The translations under genes were made by a program, and so were the position numbers. A DNA stretch of 64,000 bases, from the NCBI RefSeq assembly GCF_040054535.1, contig NC_090784.1, positions 7,344,501 to 7,408,500 on the forward strand. Reading direction: 5' to 3'. The notes beneath the pieces were generated by a model that did not search any database, was not told the DNA's origin, and saw nothing but the letters and a program-made list of their open reading frames with translations. The stretch comes from Antennarius striatus. Lineage: Eukaryota > Chordata > Actinopteri > Lophiiformes > Antennariidae. Positions 1 through 32,401 of the stretch are shown here, piece after piece. How positions within the stretch are numbered: the first letter of the stretch is position 1; each line of letters opens with the position of its first letter.

Positions 1-3000
1 CATGGAAAACGATGACGTGGCTGTTTTTGGAGTTACGCTGGTTGTACCTGGTGTCACTGAACCACTTCTTGATCTCTCCTTTAGTCAGGTTGGTGACTTT
101 CATGAGCCGGAGAATTTCTGCATCAGTGACAAAGTGGTTTTTCAGGTAGCTGGCCTTCAGCTCTGCCAGCTGCTCTTTGGACTTTTTAGGCCGCAAACTG
201 AACGTATCGGCACTGAGTGCTGAGTTTTCCTTAGAAAGGTGAGAGTTAAACATCAAACAATGTTATTAGATATGATCAGTAACAGCCAGGCATGAAATGG
301 AGCTGCATCATTATTGTCATACTAGAGTTGTTTTTTGTCAATTAAAACAGCAATAATAATGGTGACATCTTCACAACATTACATTCTATAAACAATTTAC
401 AAAAGTCTTCACTTCCCTAAAACAGCATTGCCATGGAAACCAACAACCAATCCACAAAGTTGATCATTTTATGGTAAATCCTGTCAGGTACATGGACCAA
501 AGACTAAGGAGTTGTGACCATGGATGCATTGTCATATCTATGATATTTAAATATATTTCCAAAAAGAACTACTAAGTTAATCATACTTTTCATACATTTC
601 TGTTGGTTTCTCCAGAGGTGGTGATATCAGACCTACAGTAGAACATATTGAAATGAATTTAAACTTAACTCTTGTTTATATTTTTGCAAATCTGGAAAAC
701 AATCCAATCCACGGGACGATAGCAGCCCTTTGTGTTTCGTCTTATACTTTGTGTTGTACTGTTTGCTGTACTGCCTGAGTTGTCCTGCCTGAGTTGTCCT
801 GCCTGAGTTGTCCTGCCTGTGTTGTACTGCCTGTGTTGTACTGCCTGTGTTGTACTGCCTGTGTTGTACTGCCTGTGTTGTACTGCCTGTGTTGTACTGC
901 CTGTGTTGTACTGCCTGTTGACTGTGGGTCTGAGAGGACTGCAATTTCATCTGTGCTGTATGTCATACATATATGGAACATTCCACAATAAAGCTTTGAC
1001 TTTACTTACTGTGATGAAATGTGTGACTGTGTGCTAACCCTACCTGTGGAGACAGAGAGGGGGGCTGGACAGTGGTGGCCCGTTTTAGTTCACTGTTGGA
1101 TGGGGTGGGCTGGCAGGAAACTCTGCTGGAGCTCTGGGACTGACTGGGTAGTCCTGCCACTGTCAGCGTGATGGGGGTGCTCGCTGGAAGGTTTCCCCCA
1201 GGACTGACCTGCACACAGTCCACAAGTTATGACACACTGAAGGCAAGGATGAGACATACTGTGGAACCATAAATGGGTACGTTTGAATTTTTTGAAGCAA
1301 TTATTACTGGTATTCAACATGTGATCACATGGAAACTAACTTTCAGGTGTGTAGCAGCAGTAATGTTCTCACTTGTTCAATCTTGTTTGTTTTTTAGCAC
1401 AAATAGTTTTCTCTGGCTGAAAAGTATGTTATTTTTCATAAAGAAATTGCACTGTAACAGTACAGGCAACCTTTAATATGTGCAAGAACTCAGTTCACAC
1501 TATAAGATGAATCTTCAATCTGGCATGTGTGAGGAAAATCAGTGTGTGTAAGACGAAATTCAAACAAACTCTAGAGACATGGCTTCCTATCAGATAATAT
1601 AAAATATATGCTGGGTCTTAGACTGTAAACAGACATAGCATTTATAGCATTGGTGATTCAGATTTCATTCAAAGCAATGAAATACATATAGTAATTATAT
1701 ATAGTAATTGTCGGCTAGTGACCTACAAATGAATACCTGGTAAATCCTATAGTCACCAAACTAACTGGAACACTTCCATTAGCCGGTCTTACAAAGCAAA
1801 TTAAAGCAAAATCTGTGGAGCTTCTTTATCTGCTGAAAATAATTAGCCTGAACTGAACTGACAGACATACAGCAAGAAAGACACCATCAAACTGTCACAC
1901 ATAACTACATTTAATTTAAGTCAATGAAATTATAGCAGATCATATCCATCAAATCTTCTCAGATTGATGAGTTGTGTCAAATGTGACAGACTAAACAAAA
2001 ATCCAATCAAATCAAGCCCAGCTAGTCGAAGTCATCACGTTTTCTCTCCTTACCTACCTGTGTGAACACCAGGCCGGGTTGGCCCACTATCTGGCAGGTC
2101 TGAAGAATGGACTGCAGGCCGTTGGCAGCAGCTGATAGCTGGTGAGCGGGTATGACGGTGATGGTCTGCGGTACCGTGTGCACCGTGCCGTTAAACTGTT
2201 TCCTCCTGGCCTCCTCCACTTCCTCTGGAGTCCAGCTCACGCCGTGCTTCAATCGCTGGGCTGAGAACCACACCTGGTGGGAGAGCAGGCAATGTGTGAC
2301 ATCAACACAAAATAAGCATGAGACAGTATATTGTGTCTTTCACGACAGAAATGTTTTTGTTTTCCTCTCATATCACAGACAAGGAACTTCTACTCTTGGG
2401 CTTTGAAGGTACCCTTTGTGAAAACACTGACTCTACCTTGATCTGCTCCTCTGTGAACTGTGTCTGTGTTGCCAGGTTGCTGATCTCAGCCATGGAGGGG
2501 TACGGGAACTTCTTATATGTGCTGCCCAGCAGAGGGTTGGTGTCCATGGCTGCACTATAGGATGGAATGCTACTAAGAGGAATCAGTAGCTGTGGTTGTG
2601 CTGCTGCTGCAGTGTGCTGGGCCTGGAAGGCAGAAAGCACCTGAAATAAAAGAACAGAAAGGGAAAGATCAGTAACGTCAGGAGTTGAGATCCACACTGA
2701 ATATATATTCAAATCTCCTACCTGTGCCAGGCCAGCAGGCAGAACCGAGGGGTTCAGGGTGGAAGATTTTCTCTGCTGCCCTGAGGGTGGACCGACCAGC
2801 AAGCCTCCTCCCCCAAGCTTCATGGAGTCATGCAACAGCATCTCCACGGGTGTCATGGGCCCCACAGGAGCCTCGATGGGCTCCTGCTCTCCTCCTACCT
2901 CTGCCTCGCAGCCCCCACCGTAGCCCTCCACTGTCTCTTCTGTTGATTTCAGGGACACAGCAATCCTCTTGGGTTCAGATTTGGTCTTCATCCTCATAAT

Positions 3001-3498
3001 GGGCGTCTTGCTGAGAGAAATGGCAGCGACCGTGGCGGCGTCTGCTCCCCCTTCCTCGGGGGTATCGCCGTGGTGTTCCTGGGCTGGCTGGTCGCTGTCT
3101 AGATCCTCCAGAGGGTTTGTAGCACTGCGCTTTAGAGGGGCACTGAGGACTTTGTCGTCCTCTGCAGTAGAAACACTTGGCTGATCTATGATTAATACAA
3201 CAGTGCAGTGATAATTTCCCACATCATTCCTTTGCACTCACACTTAAAATTTCTGCTATCATCTTGACACGGGATTATGGTCCAGATGGGTCTCACCTGT
3301 GTCTGAGTGGGTAGGGAGAACCACCACTGCCTGATCCAGCTCCTCTGCGTTGGACCCCTCCTCTGGTCCCTCCATTACCACCCCCTCTCCTGCCTCGTCC
3401 TCTCTCGTCCTCTCAGTTGTCTCCTCCACGCCTCTCTGCTCCACAACAGTAGAGGGCAGCACCATGCAAGGTGTGGATGACTTCCGGCGGCTCGACAT
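1..3498 (-). CDS. zhx1: zhx1: zinc fingers and homeoboxes 1, 3'-truncated by the window edge, lacking the zinc fingers
   Basis: Nuclear homeodomain transcription regulator. Exons (minus): 3297-3498, 2722-3185, 2437-2640, 2058-2273, 1044-1208 and 1-229 (continues outside); phases close at every junction, giving about 493 residues. The only ATG is at 3498, and the N-terminus [16 protein letters not shown] matches ZHX proteins. Homeodomain 1 spans exons 3-4 ([10 protein letters not shown], then [20 protein letters not shown]). It is followed by the ZHX1-type stretch [15 protein letters not shown] and [12 protein letters not shown]. Homeodomain 2 is in exon 6 ([33 protein letters not shown]). These blocks fit ZHX1 better than ZHX2 or ZHX3, and atad2 is next door as in human. 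Odd points: the two C2H2 fingers expected after the acidic N-terminus are absent, with only a 111-bp intron there, and a coding region that is one exon in human is cut by at least five introns. Confidence 0.9.
768..921. repeat. 14-bp minisatellite in zhx1 intron
   Basis: About ten tandem copies of a 14-bp unit (gttgtactgcctgt and the variant gttgtcctgcctga). Because 14 is not a multiple of three, all frames stay open and give spurious repetitive ORFs on both strands. It lies between coding exons 5 and 6 of zhx1. Confidence 0.9.
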
Positions 3499-3504
3499 CG
3501 TCAA

Positions 3505-4800
3505 ACCAAACTCTGTTTACTTCTTTTCAAGTCAAACAAGATTTGGGAAAGAAATGTCGAGGCTTTGTCTTAGGCGGTCGTGATCACATGCTAGAGCTGT
3601 TTGAATTCTGAACACCTGGTGGAGGACATAACAAATTTTTTAAAAAGTATTATAAAACTGTGAACTGTAGCTCTATCCTTTAGGTGTTCTATCATTGAAT
3701 AATCTGTTCCCTGAGAAGACTGGGGTTCTTTAACACAAGTGAGAAACTGCTGATGATGTTCTACCAGTCACTGGAGTTCCTGTCTGAGCTGTGGTGTGTT
3801 GGGAAACAGGCAATTAAGAGGAGGGAAGCGAAAGATCCTGATTGGATGGTGAGAAGAGCTGCCTGTGTTTGGAATAGGGCTGGGACTCCTTTGTGTCAGT
3901 GGCAGAAACATAAAGGAGTCCCCTAATAATAATCTGTCTTCCACCATTGACAATGCCCATCATCCCCTGGGTGACACATTCGCCTGGCAGAGAAGCGTGT
4001 TTATGGGCAGCATCTCTATCCTGCTCATGTGCACTCTTCTCTGTATTATACTTAAAAAATAAAACAATGCAATTAATTTGCACTGTTCACAACTTCACAC
4101 CTACCTTCCACTGCTGAGCTGACAGTCATTAGCTAAATTAGTTCTTTTTATAATTCCTCTTTTAATTATTATTCTCATTATTCTATTTCCTCAATTAATA
4201 TTCTGACACCATTATAGATCAAAATACATCCTTATGTACTAACGGATATTGTATGTAGGTGATAGGTGTGTGCATATTTGTACACACTGCGGTATAAACA
4301 GGTGGACTACTGGACTTCTCTCAGGATCAATAATTTATGCATCACTTTAAAGCTATGGTGAAGGAAATATGATGTTGCACTTATTCAGCATGAGGATTAG
4401 AGCTTGATTCAAATGGGTCATTTCACTTCACAGGCCCGTGCAAAAACTTATCTTTTGATGCCATGCAGTTTTTAAAAAAATGCCTTTACTACAACTTCAG
4501 TGAAGCCACCAAACATTTCCTGCATCCATCTTCTATTATTTATTATATTGTAATTTTGAAAACATCTGAATTCCTCTGAACTGTTGGCCAGACATAAAAA
4601 TATATTTTATTTCAAAATGAGTCAATTTTGTTAGTTCCTAAAAGAATAGTAGGATCCAAATTATACGACCACATATACTTAGCAAACAATGCAGTATTAT
4701 TTATATTTCTTTTGCACGCATTGTCTGATGACGGTAGATATTTGAATTAACTTTTTATCGAATTTACAATGACATGAAATTTATGGTTTAACTTGACGAT
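3505..4800. other. zhx1 upstream region, no gene seen
   Basis: Probably the 5' intron or leader region of zhx1, between its coding start and the CpG-rich block near 5.5 kb. Short ORFs occur on both strands, but none has family resemblance or coherent splice sites. I see nothing further that I can support. Confidence 0.4.
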
Positions 4801-4802
4801 TA

Positions 4803-5065
4803 CAATATTTTCCAAACTAAAAAGTGCACTGGATTATAAAGTGCACCTTCAATGAATGGCCTATTTTAAAAAAAAAAAAATCATACATAAACCACACTTG
4901 ATTATAAGGCGCACTGGATTTAAAAACGCATCTGAGAATTCATCTTGAATGGTCTATTTTAAAACTTTTTTCATAGATAAGGCACGCTGGATTATAAGGC
5001 GCACCATCATTTTTTTTGAGAAAATTAAAGGCTCTTAGGTGCGTCTTATAGTGCAGAAAATACTG
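4803..5065. mobile_element. TA-flanked MITE of the 'TATAAGGCGCAC' type
   Basis: The left end CAATATTTTCCAAACTAAAA and the right end, whose reverse complement is CAGTATTTTCTGCACTATAA, are imperfect terminal inverted repeats flanked by TA. Internal copies of 'ggattataaggcgcac' are typical of a very common vertebrate non-autonomous DNA element. It has no coding capacity and is probably mobilised by a Tc1/mariner-group transposase. It lies upstream of zhx1. Confidence 0.65.
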
Positions 5066-5349
5066 TACATTTACAAGGTCATTCTCTCACATAGAGGTGT
5101 TATAACTGTCATCGGTGCTTCAGCAGACACCGCTGCAGCATGCAGGAGTCTGACTGTTCATCACTCATGTGTGTTAAATTATTAGCTCAGGGTAATCGTG
5201 ATTAACTGGGTACAGTCACGTTACACTGCCATAAGATCATTTGCATTAGCAGTTAGCATGTCAGTAACATTGTGGAAGTGTGAGCGAGCTACTCCAACAC
5301 GATTCAAGTTGAAAACGATGAAATCAGATCAGGATCAACATCCTCCTGT

Positions 5350-5700
5350 GTGTGAGGCGGGCCGGCGGGCTAATGTTAGCCGGGCGCTTGTTTCTATTGA
5401 TTCTGTCTGGCGGTAAAACTTACTGGAACTGGCGTTACTGGAATATGCACAATGGTTCAACGGGTCTGTCGAGGAGAGGCGAGAAGGAATGTCTTAGGTC
5501 TCCGCAAGAACGAGCCCCAGGTTCGGTGTGTGGGTGTGTGTCCGTCCGCAGGCTAACCACGGAGCCTCAGCCCGGACGGACTAGAGCCTGAGCGCTGTCG
5601 GCGCGCGCGGCTCTCTGGAACCCGGCGGAGGGACACAGACGGTCGGACGGCTTCGGCTCCAGATGCTGGGAACACTGGACATCTCTCTCCCGTCGAAGCA
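5350..5700 (-). promoter_or_regulatory. CpG-rich block, likely zhx1 promoter and first non-coding exon
   Basis: This stretch is GC-rich and dense in CpG (for example gtcggcgcgcgcggctctc) in an otherwise AT-rich region, with nothing coding on the plus side. It lies about 2 kb upstream of the zhx1 start codon, which fits a promoter with an untranslated first exon, common in ZHX genes. The transcription start cannot be placed from sequence alone. Confidence 0.5.
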
Positions 5701-6544
5701 GTTCGGCCTTTTTTTTTTTTTTTAGCTTAAACAGCGGGTTCGTGAAAGGCATTAAAATTAAAAAAAATCGCTCGTTATATTCATAAGATGACCGTCGGCA
5801 TCGTATTAGTTTGCTGACCTAATTGTCTGGTATTTTTTAACGGCAGATTTTTTTTTTTTCTAACAATCAAACGGCGTCGTCATTCAATGTGATACGTCCT
5901 GACGTCATTCCTCGGCGACTTTCTGTGTTTTCGTTAAGGAAACTTTCGCAAAAAAAATACAAAACACTTATCGTATTATACTTATTTATAGATGGAATTA
6001 GTTATACCATGTCCAGGAGAAAAAGATCGGTCAAAAATTACCGAAAATAGGCCGCAAAAATAATCTCTCCCGACCTAGCTGTCTGACGAGGTGTCCTCAT
6101 ATGACCTCCCGGAGAATTTTGTGAAGCTACTCGAGGACAACATTGACGTTGCAAAATTCCCTTTCACTTTGTCTCTTCCAATCAGGAGTCATTATTTGTT
6201 CTAATCTTTTTTTCCAACTATGTTTTTTTTTTATTAGCTGATTTACAATCTTTAATATTACGGTAACACAAGAGAGGAAATAACACGTGTTGAATATAAA
6301 AATATTACTCTGAATGTAGTATCTATGATATCACATGAGGAAAACATGAAACAGCTTGTATGATTCTTAGTAATTAGAACTTATTCTACCATATAATGAG
6401 TCAGATCCTATAATTCATATATGCAATCTAAAAATAATGGTAGTCTTAAAAGCGTATGGTATGATTTTTACTTGTAATTCACAAAAATACTGCATCATCT
6501 TTAGAGGAATTTATAGCCTTAACACACATTAATTGCTACTTTAA

Positions 6545-7090
6545 TACAAATTGTCTTGCATTGTCACTGCGGCCGACAGGAAGAGACTGGACAGGCTGAT
6601 TAGGAAGGCGTGTTCTGTCCTAGGATGCTCCCTGGACTCAGTGGAGGTGGTGGTGGAGAGGAGGATGACAGCCAAAGTGTCATCGATGATGAGGAACCAC
6701 TCCCACCCTCTGCAGGGCACACTAAGATCACTGGGGAGCTCCTTCAGCGATATGGTGCTTCATCCAAGATGCGTGAATGAACGCTATCGCAGGTCCTTCC
6801 TGCCCACGGCCATCAGACTCTATAACCACAAATCCCCCCAGCAGACCACTCAAAGAACTCTAAATCTGGATGACCAACGTAATCTGCAGTTCTGCAGTGT
6901 ATAGTTTTGTAAATATAACTAAATTTCTGATATGATGTTAATGTTTCCAATATGTGAATATGTATATTTCATATGTTGCATATGTTAATATGTATATTAT
7001 TCAAGTATTTATGTATGACCCCCCCTCCCACAATCACACAAATTTCCCCAATGTGGGACAATAAAGGATTATTATTATTATTATTTATTA
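6545..7090 (+). mobile_element. LINE 3'-end fragment (CR1/L2-like non-LTR retrotransposon)
   Basis: The ORF at 6551-6904 translates to the C-terminal tail of a fish non-LTR reverse-transcriptase ORF (RLDRLIRKACSVLGCSLDSV, then RRSFLPTAIRLYNHK). The 3' UTR ends in 'aataaaggattattattatt', the expected A/T-rich LINE tail. Everything upstream (endonuclease and most of the reverse transcriptase) is missing, the usual 5' truncation. The same protein tail recurs in the larger copy near 56.6-57.0 kb. Confidence 0.85.
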
Positions 7091-7364
7091 TTATTATTGA
7101 ATTAAATCAGAATTACACCCAAAGTCAAACTGCATTTATGAAATTTCATTCTTCAGTCACTCTAAACTTCATAAACACAATAAAAAAAGGCACAGAGATA
7201 TTTAGAGGAAATCATTTTAATTAACTATAAACAATCATAGTAATACAATGATTTAGCTAATGCACAAATAGAAAAGCCTGTAGGTTTCTAAGAAAATAGA
7301 ACCAGTGTTTGTATATTTACACCACTAAAATGATAGAAATGATCACAGTGTTCCTGTAGAAGAG

Positions 7365-24967
<17,603 letters not shown>

Positions 24968-26225
24968 CTTGGCTTCGACCCGACCTCACACCAGCACGAA
25001 TAACGGACGAAGATCCACTCTTTCAACGGCTATGATCCCGATAACATAGCAGCAACAGTGACTCGTTACCAGCTGACTGGTACTGCCTCCGCTCTGAACC
25101 CTTGATTTCTGGCGCCATAAACGTCATCAAAGAGGCGTAGCAGATCAGCCTCCGCGAAGAAAAATAGATCCAGCAGAATTGTGCACAATGCCGTTTTTAA
25201 CATGTTAATTTCTTCACACAACCAACTTAAAACGTATCTTTGGTCAAATCTTGAAATCACTGATGTCCCACTCATTTTCTGAAACATAACGTAGGCGAAA
25301 ACATATAAAAGTTTTGAAAAGGTTTTCCGGTTGCTCTACACGCGCGCTTTTCCACCGGCTTATGATTGCGCGCTCAGACACAAACCGTGTAGTGTAGTTC
25401 CCTCCGCTGCACCATCTATGACACACTTATTCACACTGATACAGTATGTCAAAGCTTATAACCTGACACACGGGGTCAACATCAGTTCATCTTTTATTTG
25501 AGTAAATGATAGATGTCAGAAGAGAAAATACAAACTAGTGTAGTCTGAGTGTGAAAAAAGTACATTTTTTAAAACTGCTGTACAGGCAACAAGGTCCTGA
25601 CTGCAAATCTCAAAAAGATTCCACTGCATCCTCCTTAGCTGCTCCCATTCTATCTTAAGAGCGTTTAAGGCTAAAATTACTGCCATTTGCTCTGCCAAAA
25701 ACTCTTTCTGGTATTTAATAGGTTTCTTCAATTAATTCTTACAATTTTCTCCCAACTGTCACAAGAAACAAAAGTTTCCATGCTTGATTTGTAAATAAAG
25801 ATCATAACCATTGCAACGGAAATGAGCACAAAATTAAGGATTCAGTGGAAGTTTTGAGATTTCACCCATCAGTGCCAACATTACTTTTCATATGCACAGT
25901 AACCAACGGTCACATTTCACAGAACCTGGATATGGTTTGGCGACAAAGCCAATTAGTTGTGGGATTAAATGAGTTTGTAGAAACCAGCAAAGCTGCACAC
26001 AGATGGACCGCTGTAAGTCAAGAGGTCAGGACATAATTCAAAACAGGCTCTTATTCTATCGTAGCATCCTGCTCTCAGGGCAGAATCACTGGCCAAAGTA
26101 AAATGTGGCCAAAAGATTTCAATAACTGGTTTACAAAAAATATCCCATGAGACTGTTGGTTACTGTGCTGCTATGCATTTGTCTGGAACTGTGGCCTGAA
26201 AGCCCTATCGTCAGGGAGGATGTGT
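24968..26225. other. atad2 upstream region and psma2 3' UTR
   Basis: The first few hundred bases beyond the atad2 ATG are relatively CpG-rich (for example 'ctacacgcgcgc' near 25335) and probably hold its promoter. On the minus strand an AATAAA lies at about 25494-25499, a plausible poly(A) signal for psma2, giving it a 3' UTR of about 0.7 kb. No other gene is seen. Confidence 0.5.
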
Positions 26226-29790
<3,565 letters not shown>

Positions 29791-29968
29791 CTTGATCTTG
29801 TTCTTCTTCTACTCTGTCAAAGTCGGCTTGTAAATCCACTTGATGGGGTTAGACTGCCACTCTGAAATGAGACCTCCGACGTCATTGGGCTCAGTGAGCA
29901 AGTTTTATGTAAAATATTAGTCATAAGGGAATAAATTAGTTATTTAAATTTTATTTTTATTTTTATTA

Positions 29969-30020
<52 letters not shown>

Positions 30021-30349
30021 TGGACCATAAAAAATAACTCTTTTTGGACACCGCCTGGAATCTCCTCGTCTACTGCTGTACTACAGCTCTGTTCTTCTAA
30101 GGTAGTTTTCTATTTTGTGTCTCTTGTGCGTCGCTCTGTATAAAAGCGTATGCTAATGAATAAACCACCGTAGTACGTACAGGATTTGCATAAAGTGTAA
30201 TTTTGACAGATGACCGCTAGATGGCACATATCAAATTAGAAAAAGAGAACAAGAAGACGTTCATAGTCGCTGTTTGATGACGCAGAGAACCCTAGTGACC
30301 GTGAGGAGTGTGACATGTTGAAGGGAAAGACAGCTAGCCAACTAAAAAC
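29791..30349. promoter_or_regulatory. Shared psma2/mrpl32 divergent promoter region
   Basis: 559 bp separate the two divergent start codons. The arrangement is as in mammals, so a bidirectional promoter is inferred. A (TTA)n tract sits in the middle (29959-30019). Core promoter elements cannot be assigned by eye. Confidence 0.6.
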
Positions 30350-32401
30350 ATGATGAATTTATCAGCTTTAGTGCACAGCCTCAGGTGCTCTTTGCTACAC
30401 ATTGAAAGGAGGCTTCTGCGAGCCGTGGGCCTGGAGCGGCAGCTCGGTGAGTTTAGCGGCCGTAGCTAAACCGTGGTGGCTAACCTCACTGCTAGTCCAT
30501 GTATAGCAAAAGAACAGCGCTGCTAACGGACGGGCTCACTGCAGGATAAATTACTGTATTATAAACTATAATTATATAACTGTTTTTATTCTGGGACAAT
30601 AAAGTGACATTTCAAAATCTTAATTTATTAAAGATTTTATTAAAGATTGCAAAACGTGATCGATTTTTGCATCTATAAAAATTGAATAAATATAATTTGA
30701 ATTACATGATTACAATACATTTCGGAGGCAATAGTTGATCAATACAGTATCCAAAAGCTGTTTAAGTCGATCCACTGGACGGAAGACGTTTCGTCTCTCG
30801 TCCAAGAGACTTCTTCACCTCTTCAGGTGTTAAAAGAAAATCAACCAAAAATATGGAAATTTTGAAGTACTGTCAATGAAAACAAGACATTTGAGATCTC
30901 CTTCTGAAACACAAAGAGTTACACTAAACAATAATTATCTGTAAATACATTTATGTAAATATGCAAAATTTAAAGGACAGCTTTTATATCTGCAACAAAA
31001 TCCCTGCATAACTGACTTGACTCTAAATCCATAGATATCATTTACAGTTGCAGTTATTTATCATCATGGGAATAAATAACATCATCACTAACAAAATACT
31101 ATACTGTATACTTACACGTCAATATGCCCCAAAAACCACTGTCTCTTAAAAAAATATAATTTTATATAAATAGAAGTCTAAAAATGCTGAAAACATTCAC
31201 AATTCAAGGATATTACACACACACACACACACAAGCTTTGATTTCCATTGTATTTTTCTGCTCATATTGAACCGGCTGTCTTTGATTGCATTGATTAGAA
31301 TTGTCCATTATTCCATCTGTGTGCAGCTCCAGCTCTGGCAGTAAATGGTCCTGGTCTCCTGCCTCATCCTGTTAAAGATCAACTAGAGGAGAGGCCGAGC
31401 CCTGAGCACCCCCATGGTCTACTAGACAGCATCCTGTGGATGGCAGCCCCCAAGAAGAGACGTACGATTGAAGTAAATCGCACCAGAAGAAGATCTGACA
31501 GTAAACTCATTAAAATCAAGGTACAATGAGCTGGCCTGCCATCCACTCAAAGGTTAATTACAACCAAACCAAACAGCCTGCATCACTTTGTGTAGCTTAA
31601 AGATAAGCCTGTTAGATGTGTGCTTTAGCTGGAATATGTGTTGTCTTACAAAACTTATTTTATTACTGTCATACAAGACTGTCTAATGTCTCTAATATAA
31701 TAATAAAATAATGCAAACTTGTAGTCATTGTGGGAAAAAAGAGGCAAAAAGTCTGCGGCTGGTAAATTGAGGAATTACCCTCCACAGGCCGTTGATGTAA
31801 TAAAAGTAAAGTAAACATCTCTTTTTACATATACCGGTAATAAGATACTTATTCATGTATCAATACCAGCACAGATTCATGTAAAATTGTTGTCATTGCT
31901 AATTTTATGGAGATTCAGTTTTCAGGACAAAAATTTAACTGAGAAAGTCAAGACTCCTGTTGTTTAATGTCGCTAATGCAGACATTAAACAACAGGAGTT
32001 ACAATTGGACAACACTGAAGGCCATAATTTTACTACAGTATCATGGACCAGGCTAAATTATACTGCGTGTGTGTGTATTATCATCATTCATGGACATCAT
32101 GTCAGTCTCCCTTCTGTCCCCTCAGACCAACATCGATCTTTGTCCAGAGTGTGGCCACTTGAAGCAGAAACATGTGCTGTGTGGCTTCTGTTACATGAAG
32201 GTCTGCCTAGAGACTAAACTGATCCGTAAACAGATGAAAGAGATGGAAGGCGGTCTACTGAACGCCCCTGTTGTGGAGTCTGTGGTCATCTATGATGGCG
32301 AGACACCCAGCCAGCAGGACAAAGACAAGAGGATCGTGGAGAGGCCCCGGAAGAGGCCCGCCTGGTTTAGCCAATGCTTGAGAGACATCAAGGTTGTGTG
32401 A
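30350..32401 (+). CDS. mrpl32: MRPL32: mitochondrial large-subunit ribosomal protein bL32m
   Basis: Component of the 39S mitochondrial ribosomal subunit. Exons 30350-30446, 31327-31520 and 32126-32401 sum to 567 nt and 188 aa, the human length, with phases closing. The N-terminus is basic and amphipathic, as expected for a mitochondrial presequence that is cleaved on maturation. The core [18 protein letters not shown] is the L32 signature. Exon 3 holds the zinc-binding site CPECGH...CGFC (two C-x2-C pairs). The first of two adjacent ATGs is used here. A likely poly(A) signal AATAAA lies near 32567. It is divergent from psma2. Confidence 0.97.
30755..30840 (+). mobile_element. Penelope-like terminal fragment in mrpl32 intron 1
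   Basis: 'gtcgatccactggacggaag', then 'acgtttcgtctctcgtccaa' and 'gagacttcttc' match the terminal motif of the copy near 23.17 kb. No coding sequence is attached. The reverse complement resembles a hammerhead-type fold. Confidence 0.6.

Noticed and set aside
633-1037. Several overlapping ORFs of 65-105 aa on both strands
   Set aside because: They are all readings of the 14-bp minisatellite and lie between zhx1 exons.
5198-5591. Plus-strand ORFs of 72-79 aa over the CpG-rich block
   Set aside because: High-GC chance ORFs across a likely promoter; no domain and no splice partners.
25066-25287. 73-aa minus-strand ORF just upstream of atad2
   Set aside because: No family resemblance, lies in the promoter region, and does not splice in phase to atad2.
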